Origin: Streptomyces sp. NRRL S-118
GTDB taxonomy: Bacteria > Actinomycetota > Actinomycetes > Streptomycetales > Streptomycetaceae
Assembly (NCBI RefSeq): GCF_000716335.1
Contig: NZ_KL591002.1
Coordinates: forward strand, 552,999-616,998
Reading direction: 5' to 3'
DNA length: 64,000 nucleotides
Positions within the stretch are counted from its first letter, which is position 1. Each line of letters begins with the position of its first letter. This document shows positions 8,508 to 17,483 of this stretch, in pieces. A model generated the notes under the pieces. The model had not been told where the DNA came from, searched no databases, and worked only from the letters and a program-made list of their open reading frames with translations. A program made the translations under genes and the position numbers.

Positions 8508-11066
8508 TCAGCCCTTCCGTCCGCCGTCGGACCCCGGGTCCGCCGGCCCGTCCCGGACCGCGGCCCGCAGGCCGGCGCCGGTGCCGGCGACCGCGATCGG
8601 GCCGTCCCGGTCCGTGCGCAGCACCACCGCTCCCCCGTCGCGCAGGGCGCCGACCGTACGCGGCGAGGGGTGGCCGTAGTCGTTGTCCCGGCCGGCCGAC
8701 ACCAGGGCCAGCCGGGGCCTGACCCTGCTCAGCAGGCGCGGGTCCTGGTGGGCCGAGCCATGGTGGGCGACCTTGAGGACGTCCACCGGCGGCAGGTCCG
8801 GGTGGGCCCGCAACAGACCCCGCTGTGCGGGTGGTTCGAGGTCGCCCAGGAGCAGCAGGCTCGTGCCCGAGGCGGTACGCACGAGCAGCGTGACACTGGC
8901 GTCGTTCGCCTCCTCGGGGCCGGGCCCCGGGAGGACGCCCGGCCAGAGCACACGCCACTCCAGCGGCCCGGCCCGGCGCCGCTCGCCCGGGGCCGCCCGG
9001 ATGACGGGCACCCCGGCCGCACGGGCCGTCCGGTGCACGAACGCGGCCTGCCCCGCGGGCTGCTGGAGGCCGGTGGTCTGGATCGCGGCGACCTCGCGGC
9101 CGCGCAGCACCCCCGGCAGCCCGGCGACATGGTCGGCGTGGAAGTGCGTGAGCACCACGAGCGGCACCCGGCTGACGCCCAGGTCGCTCAGGCACCGGTC
9201 GACGGGGCCCGGGTCGGGACCGGCGTCGACCACCACGGCCGCGCCGCCGCCCGCCGAGAGCACCGTGGCGTCGCCCTGGCCCACGTCGCACATCGCGTAC
9301 ACCCAGCCCGGAGGCGGCCATCCGGTGACGAGTCCGGCCAGCGGAGGCGGCCGCACCACCGCGAGCAGCAGCAGCGCGGCGCACCCCGCGGCCACCCAGG
9401 GGCGGTACGGCATCCATCGGGCCAGCAGGAAGCATGCGCAGACGACGGCGGCGAGCAGCAGCCCGCCCTGCCGACCGCCCGGCCAGTCGGCCTGCGCACC
9501 GGGCAGCGCGGCCCCCGCCCGGGCGACGGACGCGATCCACCCGGCCGGCCATCCCGCGATCTCCGCGAGCAGCCGCGCCGCGGGCATCGTCACCGGAGCC
9601 GTGGCGAGCGCGGCGAAGCCGAGCACGGTGGCGGGGGCCACCGCCAGTTCGGCGAACAGGTTGCACGGGATCCCCACCAGGCTGACCCGGGCCGCGAACA
9701 CGGCCACCACCGGTGCGCAGACAGCCTGCGCGGCAGCCGCCGCGGCCAGAGCTTCGGCGATCCGCGGCGGCACCCGGCGCCGCCGCAGCGCGGCGCTCCA
9801 GCGGGGAGCGAGGGTGAGCAGGGCTCCGGTGGCCAGCACGGAGAGCAGGAAGCCGTAGCTGCGGGCCAGCCACGGGTCGTACAGCACCAGGAGCAGCACC
9901 GCGGCGGCCAGCGCGGGGATCAGCGATCTGCGGCGCCCCGTCCCGATGGCGAGGAGGGCGATCGCCCCGCAGGCAGCGGCGCGCAGCACGCTGGGGTCCG
10001 GCCGGCAGACCACGACGAAGGCGAGCGTGAGCACTCCGCCGGCCAGCGCCGTTCCCCGCAGTCCGATGCCGAGGCGGGGCGCCAGACCGCCGCGCTCCGC
10101 CCGCAGCGCGGCGCCGGGCGGGCCGATGAGCAGCAGCAGTACGACGGTGAGGTTGCTGCCGGACACCGCCAGCAGATGCGTCAGGTCGGTCGCCCGGAAG
10201 GCGTCGTGGAGGTCGGGCGGCACCCGCGAGGTGTCCCCGACGACCAGCCCCGGCAGCAGGGCCCGGGCATCCGGTGCCAGCCCGTCCGTCGCATCGCGCA
10301 GCCCCGCCCGCAGGCTCCCCGCGGTCCGCTGGAGCGCGTTGGGCCCGGCGGTGACGAACGGCGGCCCGCCGCGCACGCGTACGGCGGCCGCGAAGCGGTC
10401 ACCGGTGCGCCGCGGCGGGGCCAGCAGCCCGGTGGCGCGCACGGTGGTGGACGGCAGCAGCCGCTGCCACCCGCGGCCGGCGGGGGCGATCAGCAGCACG
10501 GGCGTGCGGATCCTGGTGACGGTCCCGCCGGTCTCGCCGCTCCCCGGCGGACCGGTCTCCGCGAAACGCGTGGCCTCCCCGTCCAGGACGACGGAGCCCA
10601 CTCCCCCGGGGCCCCGCCCGCGTACGGGGCGCGGGTCGGAGGTGACGGTCACGTCCAGGGTGACCCGCGCGTACTCCTGTGCCAGCTTCGGCAGCGGTCC
10701 GCGCCGCAGGTCGGCACCGTGGAACCCGGCCGACGCGGCCCCCGCGGCGCCGCACAGCGACACCATGGCGCACGCCGTGGCGACCTCCCGCCACCACCCG
10801 TAGGGCGACGGGCGCCCGGGCCGCAGACGGCCGGCCGCCAGGGGGGCGAGCAGCGCCGTCGCCACCGCGACGCTGAGCGCCACCGCCATGACGGTCCGGT
10901 GTCCCGGTGCGCCGATCGCGAACGCCGCCGCGCACCACGCGGCGAGGGCCGGCGGCACGAGCCGCAGGTCCGCGGGGCCTTCCTGCCGCGTCGGGTCGGC
11001 GGCCCCCAGCCGGTGCCCTGACGCGGCGTGAACCGGGGCGCGTGCGGGGCTCTTCGCGCCCGTCAT
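8508..11066 (-). CDS. comEC: ComEC/Rec2-type DNA uptake channel
   Basis: 852 residues. N-terminal hydrophobic segments (about 35-110) precede a soluble domain (about 130-260). The competence domain follows with signature HLLAVSGSNLTVV at 297-309 and many membrane helices to about 575. The C-terminal metallo-beta-lactamase-like domain starts near CDVGQGDATVLS and contains the metal ligands THFHADH at about 640-646. In naturally competent bacteria ComEC passes one DNA strand across the membrane and the MBL domain may degrade the other. The ATG overlaps the comEA stop as ATGA, so translation is coupled. Streptomyces are not classically competent, so the role here is open. Confidence 0.93.
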   Translation of the reverse strand: MTGAKSPARAPVHAASGHRLGAADPTRQEGPADLRLVPPALAAWCAAAFAIGAPGHRTVMAVALSVAVATALLAPLAAGRLRPGRPSPYGWWREVATACAMVSLCGAAGAASAGFHGADLRRGPLPKLAQEYARVTLDVTVTSDPRPVRGRGPGGVGSVVLDGEATRFAETGPPGSGETGGTVTRIRTPVLLIAPAGRGWQRLLPSTTVRATGLLAPPRRTGDRFAAAVRVRGGPPFVTAGPNALQRTAGSLRAGLRDATDGLAPDARALLPGLVVGDTSRVPPDLHDAFRATDLTHLLAVSGSNLTVVLLLLIGPPGAALRAERGGLAPRLGIGLRGTALAGGVLTLAFVVVCRPDPSVLRAAACGAIALLAIGTGRRRSLIPALAAAVLLLVLYDPWLARSYGFLLSVLATGALLTLAPRWSAALRRRRVPPRIAEALAAAAAAQAVCAPVVAVFAARVSLVGIPCNLFAELAVAPATVLGFAALATAPVTMPAARLLAEIAGWPAGWIASVARAGAALPGAQADWPGGRQGGLLLAAVVCACFLLARWMPYRPWVAAGCAALLLLAVVRPPPLAGLVTGWPPPGWVYAMCDVGQGDATVLSAGGGAAVVVDAGPDPGPVDRCLSDLGVSRVPLVVLTHFHADHVAGLPGVLRGREVAAIQTTGLQQPAGQAAFVHRTARAAGVPVIRAAPGERRRAGPLEWRVLWPGVLPGPGPEEANDASVTLLVRTASGTSLLLLGDLEPPAQRGLLRAHPDLPPVDVLKVAHHGSAHQDPRLLSRVRPRLALVSAGRDNDYGHPSPRTVGALRDGGAVVLRTDRDGPIAVAGTGAGLRAAVRDGPADPGSDGGRKG

Positions 11067-12235
11067 GGCCGTACGAGGGACCGGAGGTCCGCGAACCGGC
11101 GGTCGCCGATCCCGTTGACCTCACGCAGTTCGTCGACCGACCGGAAGCCTCCGTGCCGCGTGCGGTGGTCGATGATGTGCTGGGCCAGCACGGGCCCGAC
11201 GCCGGGCAGCGCGTCGAGTTGTTCGGCGGTGGCGGTGTTGAGGGCGAGCGGCGCACCGGGGGCCGGACCGGGCTGGCCGCCGCCGGGCCGGCCGGCAGAA
11301 CCGGGTGCCGGCCCCGCGGGAGCCGGTGTGACGCCCACGACCACCTGCTCCCCGTCCATCAGCACGCGCGCCCGGTTGAGCCCGGTGACGTCCGTTCCCG
11401 GCCGGACACCTCCCGCCGCGCGCAGGGCATCCGCCACCCGCGATCCGGCGGGCAGCCGCAGTACCCCCGGCCGCCGTACCTTTCCGCTCACGTCGACCAC
11501 CACGGGCGCGGACACGGGAGTCGCCCGCGGGCCGTCCGCGCCGGCCGAGAGGGTGGCGGCCGGTTCCGCCGCCCCGACCACCTCGGGCGCCCGCACGGGT
11601 TCCGGCCGCCCCATCCAGAAGTACCGTCCGGCGAGCACCGCCGCCACGACGAGGACCACCGCGAGCGCGGCCAGCGCCCTCAGCTCCACGCCGCAGCGCA
11701 GCTGGAGCCAGAGCGGCAACCGTTCCCGGGCGGCCGGCCACCACCGCTCCCGCGGCACGGACACCTCCCGCCCGGCCTCCCCCGCACCGGGCCCGCCACC
11801 GGAGCCGGGCACCGCCGCGGGCGCAGCCCCAGGCGGCCCCGACCCCGCCGCAGGCGCACCCCCGGGCGCCGGCGCGCGAGCAGGCATCCCTGCCGGTTCC
11901 GGCGGCGGATGGGCCGCGTACGGCCCCGGAGCTGCGAAGAGCGCCTCGGCCCGCTGCCGCACGTTCTCCCCAGGATCGGGAGCCGGACCCCGAGCCAGAA
12001 CCGCCCCCCGAGCCGGAGCCTGCCCCCGCCCAGGAGCCGGCCCCGCAGCCGCAGGCCCCGCCGCGCCCGCCGCACGCCGTGGAGGACGCCCGGCCGTACG
12101 GACACCGCCCGCCCGTCGCCGGAAGCGACCACGGACGGGAAAGCCGTCGCGAGTCCTCCGGTCGGAACCCGCAGCGCGTCCGGGTCCGCTCGTCCTCGAT
12201 GCCGATCTGGTCACGGAGTGTGTTCGGTTCGCCAT
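11063..12235 (-). CDS. comEA: ComEA-type DNA-binding membrane protein
   Basis: 390 residues with AAGG before the ATG. A long Pro/Ala/Arg-rich cytoplasmic N-terminus (1-180) leads to one membrane helix (about 187-208, LAALAVVLVVAAVLAG). A SLBB-like domain follows (VVVDVSGKVRRPGVLRLPAGSR). Then come a Gly/Pro linker and a C-terminal helix-hairpin-helix pair (LNTATAEQLDALPGVGPVLAQ and FRSVDELREVNGIG) that binds double-stranded DNA. The HhH tail plus ComEC partner is the canonical DNA-import pair. The 180-residue disordered N-terminus is longer than in Bacillus ComEA, which begins almost at its membrane anchor. Confidence 0.92.
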   Translation of the reverse strand: MANRTHSVTRSASRTSGPGRAAGSDRRTRDGFPVRGRFRRRAGGVRTAGRPPRRAAGAAGPAAAGPAPGRGQAPARGAVLARGPAPDPGENVRQRAEALFAAPGPYAAHPPPEPAGMPARAPAPGGAPAAGSGPPGAAPAAVPGSGGGPGAGEAGREVSVPRERWWPAARERLPLWLQLRCGVELRALAALAVVLVVAAVLAGRYFWMGRPEPVRAPEVVGAAEPAATLSAGADGPRATPVSAPVVVDVSGKVRRPGVLRLPAGSRVADALRAAGGVRPGTDVTGLNRARVLMDGEQVVVGVTPAPAGPAPGSAGRPGGGQPGPAPGAPLALNTATAEQLDALPGVGPVLAQHIIDHRTRHGGFRSVDELREVNGIGDRRFADLRSLVRP

Positions 12236-12354
12236 GTCGCCTTACGCTACGCACAGCTGACCGAACCCGCCGGGGCCGGGCAATAACCGTGGACAACACG
12301 GTGGTTGTGGAAAAATTCGTCACCCGGACGAGCGATCGCCGCGCTCACGCACCG

Positions 12355-13200
12355 TCATCGGGCGGAGACCACGAGCCCCAGCAGGCCCGGCCCGGTGTGC
12401 GCGCCGATCACCGCGCCCACTTCGCTGACGTGGAGGTCGGCGAGGCCGGGGACGCGTACGCGCAGCCGGTCCGCCAGCGCGGCGGCCCGCTCGGGAGCCG
12501 CCAGGTGGTGCACGGCGATGTCCACCGGTCCGGCGCCCGCACGCTCGGCGGCGATCTCCTCCAGACGGGCGATCGCCTTCGACGCCGTGCGCACCTTCTC
12601 GCGCAGCTCGATCCGGCCGCCCTCCAGCTCCAGCAGCGGCTTGACCGCGAGCGCCGAGCCGAGGAGCGCCTGGGCCGCGCCGATGCGGCCGCCCCGGCGC
12701 AGGTAGTCGAGGGTGTCGACGTAGAAGTAGGCGGAGGTCCCCGCCGCACGCTTCTCGGCCGCGGCGACCGCGTCGTCCAGCGTGCCGCCCGCCTCCGCCG
12801 TCTCGGCGGCCGCGAGGGCGCAGAATCCGAGCGCCATGGCGACCATGCCGGTGTCGACCACCCGCACCGGTACCGGCGCCTCCTTCGCGGCCAGCACCGC
12901 CGCGTCGTACGTCCCCGAGAACTCCGCCGACAGGTGCAGCGAGACGATGCCGTCGGCGCCGCGCTCCGCGGCCGCCCGGTACGCTGCCGCGAAGGTCTCC
13001 GGGCTCGGCCGGGACGTCGTCACGGAGCGCCGCTTCTGCAGGGCGAGAGCGAGCGAGCGGGCCGAGATCTCGGTGCCCTCCTCAAGGGCCCGGTCACCGA
13101 GGACGACGGTCAGCGGCACCGCGGTGATGCCGTGCCGTTCCATCGTCTGCGGCGGCAGGTAGGCCGTTGAATCGGTGACGATCGCGACATGGCGGGACAT
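12355..13200 (-). CDS. DegV-family fatty-acid-binding protein
   Basis: 281 residues. Diagnostic features are VAIVTDSTAYLPP at the N-terminus, VTTSRPSPETF and SAEFSGTYDAA in the middle, DYLRRGGRIG, and the C-terminal GAVIGAHTGPGLLGLV. DegV proteins bind a fatty acid in a buried pocket, and some (FakB) present it to the kinase FakA for acyl-phosphate formation. No FakA gene is visible in the window. TAACCT at 13208-13213, seven bases before the ATG, with no SD, suggests a leaderless transcript. Confidence 0.93.
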   Translation of the reverse strand: MSRHVAIVTDSTAYLPPQTMERHGITAVPLTVVLGDRALEEGTEISARSLALALQKRRSVTTSRPSPETFAAAYRAAAERGADGIVSLHLSAEFSGTYDAAVLAAKEAPVPVRVVDTGMVAMALGFCALAAAETAEAGGTLDDAVAAAEKRAAGTSAYFYVDTLDYLRRGGRIGAAQALLGSALAVKPLLELEGGRIELREKVRTASKAIARLEEIAAERAGAGPVDIAVHHLAAPERAAALADRLRVRVPGLADLHVSEVGAVIGAHTGPGLLGLVVSAR

Positions 13201-13266
13201 GACCGGGAGGTTACCCGCCGGGGGCGTCCCACGGCAGCCCGCCCCCGCCCGCGTGCTCGGTTCGGG

Positions 13267-14052
13267 TCAGTTGGTGGTCTCGGGACGCGTCGACTTCTGC
13301 CACGCATAGCCGTGCGGCAGGCGCGGGTCCCGCGCCGTGATCGCCGGGCGCTCGGCCGGGGCAGCGGGCTCGTCGCCACCGGGCTGCGGGCCGGAGGTCG
13401 CCTCCGGCTCCGGGGCGCCCGCATCGCCGGCCCCAGCCGGGTGGCTCCGCTCCGGCGCCTGTCCGGCCGCCGCCTCCGGCCACCGGAAGTCGTCCCGGCC
13501 GCCGGACTCCTCGGGCCAGTGGCGCAGTGCGCCCGCCTCGATGTCGATCTGGGCGCTCAGGTTCGCCAGGTCGTCGTCCGCGAACCTCCGGGCGCGGTCG
13601 CGAGCCGCCCACCGCAGCGAGTCCGCCGCGTGCGTGATGCGCTCCGTGCGCTCACGCAGGTCGCCGAGCTGCGCCGCGACCCTGGCCCGGTCCGGGTCCC
13701 GCTCCATCCGCTTGAGGTCGTCGTCGAGCTCGTGCCCGTGCGCGCTCAGGCGCCGGAACAGCTCCAGCGACTCCTTGACCGAGGCGTCCTCGACCGCGCC
13801 CGCCTCCAGCGCGTCCTGCGTGGCCCGCATCGACGTGCGCAGCGACAGCCGCAGTTGCGCGAGTTCGCCCCCGACACCGCCCTGCCCGTAGCTCTTGGCC
13901 CGCAGGGTCGTGTCCTCGACGGTGCGCCGCGCCTGGGTGATGGTGCGGTCGACCCCGCGCTTGGCGGCGTTGACCGCCTTGACCGTCACGTACACGCCCA
14001 GGGCGACGAAGGCGACGAAGAGCAGCGCCAGGATCAGGATCGCGGCTTCCAT
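13267..14052 (-). CDS. Membrane-anchored coiled-coil protein of unknown function
   Basis: 261 residues from the ATG at 14052 with GAGGGG well placed; the longer frame from 14178 lacks support. One N-terminal membrane helix (AAILILALLFVAFVALGVYVTVKAV, about residues 2-26) is followed by a charged, mostly helical region to about 165 with long Arg/Glu/Leu stretches typical of coiled coil, then a disordered Pro/Gly/Glu tail. There are no catalytic motifs. It is probably an inner-membrane scaffold or envelope protein. It lies 151 bases after the leuS stop, separated by the leuS terminator. Confidence 0.8.
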   Translation of the reverse strand: MEAAILILALLFVAFVALGVYVTVKAVNAAKRGVDRTITQARRTVEDTTLRAKSYGQGGVGGELAQLRLSLRTSMRATQDALEAGAVEDASVKESLELFRRLSAHGHELDDDLKRMERDPDRARVAAQLGDLRERTERITHAADSLRWAARDRARRFADDDLANLSAQIDIEAGALRHWPEESGGRDDFRWPEAAAGQAPERSHPAGAGDAGAPEPEATSGPQPGGDEPAAPAERPAITARDPRLPHGYAWQKSTRPETTN

Positions 14053-14112
14053 GAAGTCCCCTCGGTGTCGGCGCCGGACGTATTCGCCCGTCGTTCCTCC
14101 ACGGTAAACGGA

Positions 14113-14155
14113 ACGGGCAGGTGGAGGGTTCCATCGGAACCCCCACCGTGCCCGT
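14113..14155 (-). terminator. leuS terminator
   Basis: A nearly perfect inverted repeat (ACGGGCA...TGCCCGT outside, GGGTTCC/GGAACCC inside, ATC loop) about 50 bases after the leuS stop, followed on the minus strand by TCCGTTTA. Confidence 0.75.
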
Positions 14156-14202
14156 AAGGGAAATCCCCCAGGGGGCACCGGGCCGACGGCACCGGGTGCC
14201 GG

Positions 14203-17067
14203 CTACGCCGGGACGATGTTCACCAGCTTCGGCGCCCGCGCGATCACCTTGCGGATGCCCGCACCGCCCAGGGCCGCCACCACGGCCGGGTCGGCCAGGG
14301 CCAGCGCCTCCAGCTCGGCGTCGGTGATCGAGGGAGCGACCTCCAGGCGGGCCTTGACCTTGCCCTTGATCTGGACCACACAGGTCACGGTCTCGTCGAC
14401 GACGTACGCCGGGTCGGCGACCGGGAAGTCCTGGTGCACCACGGAGTCGGTGTGGCCCAGCCGGTGCCACAGCTCCTCGGCGATGTGCGGCGCCAGCGGC
14501 GCGATCAGCAGCACCAGCCGCTCGGCGACGGACCGCGACACCGGGCCGGCCGACTTGGTCAGGTGGTTGTTCAGCTCGGTGACCTTGGCGATCGCCGTGT
14601 TGAACCGCATCGCGGCCATGTCCTGGGACACGCCGTCGATGGCCTTGTGCAGGGCGCGCAGCGTGTCCTCGTCGGGCTCGCCGTCCACGACGGTGACCTC
14701 ACCGGTCGCCTCGTCCACGATGTTGCGCCACAGCCGCTGCAGCAGCCGGTACTGGCCCACGACCGCTCGGGTGTCCCACGGGCGCGAGACGTCCAGCGGG
14801 CCCATGGCCATCTCGTACAGGCGCAGCGTGTCGGCACCGTACTCGGCGCAGATCTCGTCCGGGGTGACGGCGTTCTTCAGGGACTTGCCCATCTTGCCCA
14901 GGACGCGGCTGACCTTCTCGTCCTGGTACCAGAACGCGCCGTCGCGCTCCTCGACCTCGGCGGCCGGCACGGCGATGCCGCGCGCGTCGCGGTAGACGAA
15001 GGCCTGGATCATGCCCTGGTTGTACAGCTTGTGGAAGGGCTCCGCGGAGGAGACGTGGCCCAGGTCGTACAGCACCTTGGACCAGAAGCGGGCGTACAGC
15101 AGGTGCAGGACGGCGTGCTCGGCGCCGCCCACGTACAGGTCGACGCCGCCGTGCGGCTGCCCCTCGCGCGGGCCCATCCAGTACCGCTCGGTCTCGGGGT
15201 CGACCAGCCGCTCGCTGTTGTGCGGGTCCAGGTAACGCAGCTCGTACCAGCAGGAACCGGCCCAGTTGGGCATGGTGTTGGTCTCACGCCGGTACTTCTT
15301 CGGCCCGTCGCCCAGGTCCAGGGTGACGTTGACCCAGTCCTCGTTCCGCGACAGCGGCGTCTCGGGCTGGGTGTCGGCGTCCTCCGGGTCGAAGGTGCGC
15401 GGCGAGTAGTCCTCGACCTCGGGCAGCTCCAGCGGCAGCATCGACTCGGGCAGGGCGTGCGCGACGCCGTCCTCGTCGTAGACGATCGGGAAGGGCTCGC
15501 CCCAGTACCGCTGTCGGCTGAACAGCCAGTCGCGCAGCCGGAAGTTGACGGTGCCCGCGCCGATGCCGCGGGCCTGCAGCCACTCGGTGATCCTGGCCTT
15601 CGCCTCGACGACGCCCAGCCCGTCCAGCGAGATGTCGTCGTTGGACGAGTTGACGATCGCGGCCTCGTACGAGTCGAAGGCGTCGTCCCAGGCCGACGGG
15701 TCGGTGCCGCGGTCGTCGGAGGGCTGGACGACACAGCGCATCGGCAGGTCGAAGGCGCGGGCGAAGGCGAAGTCACGGCTGTCGTGCGCCGGGACGGCCA
15801 TGATCGCGCCGGTGCCGTAGCCCATCAGGACGTAGTCGGCGATGAAGACGGGGATCCGCTCGCCGCTGACCGGATTGGTGGCGTACGCACCGGTGAAGAC
15901 GCCGGTCTTCTCCTTCGCCTCGGCCTGCCGCTCGACGTCGGACTTCGAAGCGGCCTGCTTGCGGTAGGCGTCGACGGCCAGGGCCGGGGTGGCGTGCCCG
16001 CCGGTCCACAGCGCGTGGGTGCCCTCCGGCCACGCCTCCGGGACGATCCTGCCGACCAGGTCGTGCTCGGGCGCCAGCACCATGTAGGTCGCGCCGAACA
16101 GGGTGTCCTGGCGGGTGGTGAAGACGGTGATGGCTTCCTCGCCGACGGCGAAGTCCACGCGGGCGCCTTCGGAGCGCCCGATCCAGTTGCGCTGCTGCAG
16201 CTTGATGGCCTCGGGCCAGTCCAGCGCGTCCAGGTCGTCCAGCAGCCGGTCGGCGTAGGCGGTGATGCGCATGTTCCACTGGCGCAGCTTCGCCTTGAAG
16301 ACGGGGTAGTTGCCGCGCTCGGAGCGTCCGTCGGCCGTGACCTCCTCGTTGGCCAGGACGGTGCCCAGCCCGGGGCACCAGTTGACCGGCGCGTCCGAGG
16401 CGTACGCCAGCCGGTACCCGCCCAGGACGTCGGCGCGCTCGGTGGCGCTCAGCTCGCTCCAGGAGCGGCCGCCGGGCACCTCGCGCTCACCGGACTCGAA
16501 GGCGGCGACCAGCTCGGCGATGGGCCGGGCCTTCTTCGCCTCCTGGTCGTACCAGGAGTTGAAGATCTGCAGGAAGATCCACTGGGTCCACTTGTAGTAG
16601 TCCGGGTCGATCGTGGCGAACGACCGGCGCTTGTCGTGGCCCAGGCCCAGCCGGCGCAGCTGGACCTTCATGTTCTCGATGTTCGCCTCGGTCGACACGC
16701 GCGGGTGCGTGCCGGTCTGCACGGCGTACTGCTCGGCCGGCAGGCCGAACGCGTCGAAGCCCAGCGTGTGCAGGACGTTGTGCCCGGTCATGCGCTGGTG
16801 GCGGGCGAAGACGTCGGTGGCGATGTAGCCCAGGGGGTGGCCGACATGCAGGCCCGCACCCGACGGGTACGGGAACATGTCCATGATGAACTTCTTGGGG
16901 CGGGCGACGACGGCCGGATCACCGGCCAGGTCCCCCTTCGGGTTCGGCGCCTCGTAGGTGCCCTCCGCGTCCCAGAAGTCCTGCCAGCGTGCCTCGATGT
17001 CGGCGGCCATGGCCGCCGTGTAACGATGCGGGGCTGCTGCCTCGGCAGCAGAAGTCGTCTCGCTCAT
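14203..17067 (-). CDS. leuS: Leucyl-tRNA synthetase
   Basis: 954 residues from the ATG at 17067 ([20 protein letters not shown]), with AAGGA just upstream; an in-frame start 11 codons earlier is less family-like. It is a class I synthetase with HIGH-type motif [15 protein letters not shown], a CP1 editing domain (around [19 protein letters not shown]), and the signature loop KMGKSLKN, which carries Gly in place of Ser of KMSKS. The C-terminal anticodon and tRNA-binding domains run to [18 protein letters not shown]. It charges tRNA-Leu in the cytoplasm. A leader peptide with Leu codons and a terminator lie immediately upstream, so expression probably responds to charged tRNA-Leu. Confidence 0.98.
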   Translation of the reverse strand: MSETTSAAEAAAPHRYTAAMAADIEARWQDFWDAEGTYEAPNPKGDLAGDPAVVARPKKFIMDMFPYPSGAGLHVGHPLGYIATDVFARHQRMTGHNVLHTLGFDAFGLPAEQYAVQTGTHPRVSTEANIENMKVQLRRLGLGHDKRRSFATIDPDYYKWTQWIFLQIFNSWYDQEAKKARPIAELVAAFESGEREVPGGRSWSELSATERADVLGGYRLAYASDAPVNWCPGLGTVLANEEVTADGRSERGNYPVFKAKLRQWNMRITAYADRLLDDLDALDWPEAIKLQQRNWIGRSEGARVDFAVGEEAITVFTTRQDTLFGATYMVLAPEHDLVGRIVPEAWPEGTHALWTGGHATPALAVDAYRKQAASKSDVERQAEAKEKTGVFTGAYATNPVSGERIPVFIADYVLMGYGTGAIMAVPAHDSRDFAFARAFDLPMRCVVQPSDDRGTDPSAWDDAFDSYEAAIVNSSNDDISLDGLGVVEAKARITEWLQARGIGAGTVNFRLRDWLFSRQRYWGEPFPIVYDEDGVAHALPESMLPLELPEVEDYSPRTFDPEDADTQPETPLSRNEDWVNVTLDLGDGPKKYRRETNTMPNWAGSCWYELRYLDPHNSERLVDPETERYWMGPREGQPHGGVDLYVGGAEHAVLHLLYARFWSKVLYDLGHVSSAEPFHKLYNQGMIQAFVYRDARGIAVPAAEVEERDGAFWYQDEKVSRVLGKMGKSLKNAVTPDEICAEYGADTLRLYEMAMGPLDVSRPWDTRAVVGQYRLLQRLWRNIVDEATGEVTVVDGEPDEDTLRALHKAIDGVSQDMAAMRFNTAIAKVTELNNHLTKSAGPVSRSVAERLVLLIAPLAPHIAEELWHRLGHTDSVVHQDFPVADPAYVVDETVTCVVQIKGKVKARLEVAPSITDAELEALALADPAVVAALGGAGIRKVIARAPKLVNIVPA

Positions 17068-17101
17068 GATCCTTAAGGCTCCATCGATCGTCTCTGCCAC
17101 G

Positions 17102-17131
17102 AAATGAAAAATCCCCTCGCACAGGAGGGGA
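17102..17131 (-). terminator. Attenuator terminator in the leuS leader
   Basis: Stem TCCCCTC/GAGGGGA (17125-17131 with 17112-17118) closed by a six-base loop, followed on the minus strand by TTTTTCATTT. This is a textbook intrinsic terminator only 35 bases upstream of the leuS start, so it must end or attenuate leuS transcripts rather than terminate an upstream gene. Confidence 0.85.
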
Positions 17132-17143
17132 CGCCGCGCCGAA

Positions 17144-17169
17144 TCCGACCGGATCTTTCATCCGTCGGA
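17144..17169 (-). promoter_or_regulatory. Upstream leader hairpin (pause or antiterminator element) of leuS
   Basis: TCCGAC/GTCGGA plus TCC/GGA form a nine-base stem with one bulge, between the leader-peptide stop and the terminator. In addition, 17178-17184 (over the leader stop region) is perfectly complementary to 17133-17139, which abuts the terminator stem. Alternative folds are therefore possible, as in classic attenuators. Structure is inferred by eye. Confidence 0.5.
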
Positions 17170-17174
17170 ACTGA

Positions 17175-17213
17175 TCAGCGCGGCTCGCTAAGCAGAAGGC
17201 GTACGGCACGCAT
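17175..17213 (-). CDS. leuS leader peptide with three consecutive Leu codons
   Basis: A 12-codon frame, M-R-A-V-R-L-L-L-S-E-P-R, stop. The Leu codons are CTT CTG CTT, two of them rare in such GC-rich genomes. It is followed by a hairpin and an intrinsic terminator before leuS, the arrangement of ribosome-mediated attenuation. The ribosome would stall at the Leu codons when charged tRNA-Leu is scarce and so favour readthrough. There is no SD. TACCCT at 17220-17225 ends six bases before the ATG, so the transcript is probably leaderless. Confidence 0.75.
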   Translation of the reverse strand: MRAVRLLLSEPR

Positions 17214-17219
17214 GGCGCC

Positions 17220-17225
17220 AGGGTA
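17220..17225 (-). promoter_or_regulatory. -10 element of the leuS leader transcript
   Basis: TACCCT with a six-base gap to the leader ATG would put the transcription start at the ATG. The -35 region is weak. The same hexamer and gap occur before proA and before the genes starting at 29251 and 29928. Confidence 0.55.
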
Positions 17226-17483
17226 CCGCAGGGCCCGGACGAGCCGCATCGAGGTTCCGCCGACCGGGCAGCGGCGACGCCCGGCCCGCTCCGGCGCCGC
17301 GGGCCGCGCCCCGGCCACCGGAGCCCCCCGCGGTTACCCCGCGTATCGCCCTTATCCAGGGCAACCCCAGAGTCAGTTGCCGAGGTTCCGAGCCATAAAG
17401 GCTCAAATCTCGTACTGGTTGGTATGCGTCGACTTAGCATGCGGCCACGGGACCTCTTTTCCGCACCACTGGAGTCGCCCCCC

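Noticed and set aside
14434..17076. 880-codon plus-strand frame opposite leuS
   Set aside because: Antisense shadow; leuS is unambiguous.
17067..17225. T-box riboswitch upstream of leuS
   Set aside because: No T-box sequence (TGGNACCGCG type) or stem I signature; a Leu-codon leader explains the terminator better.
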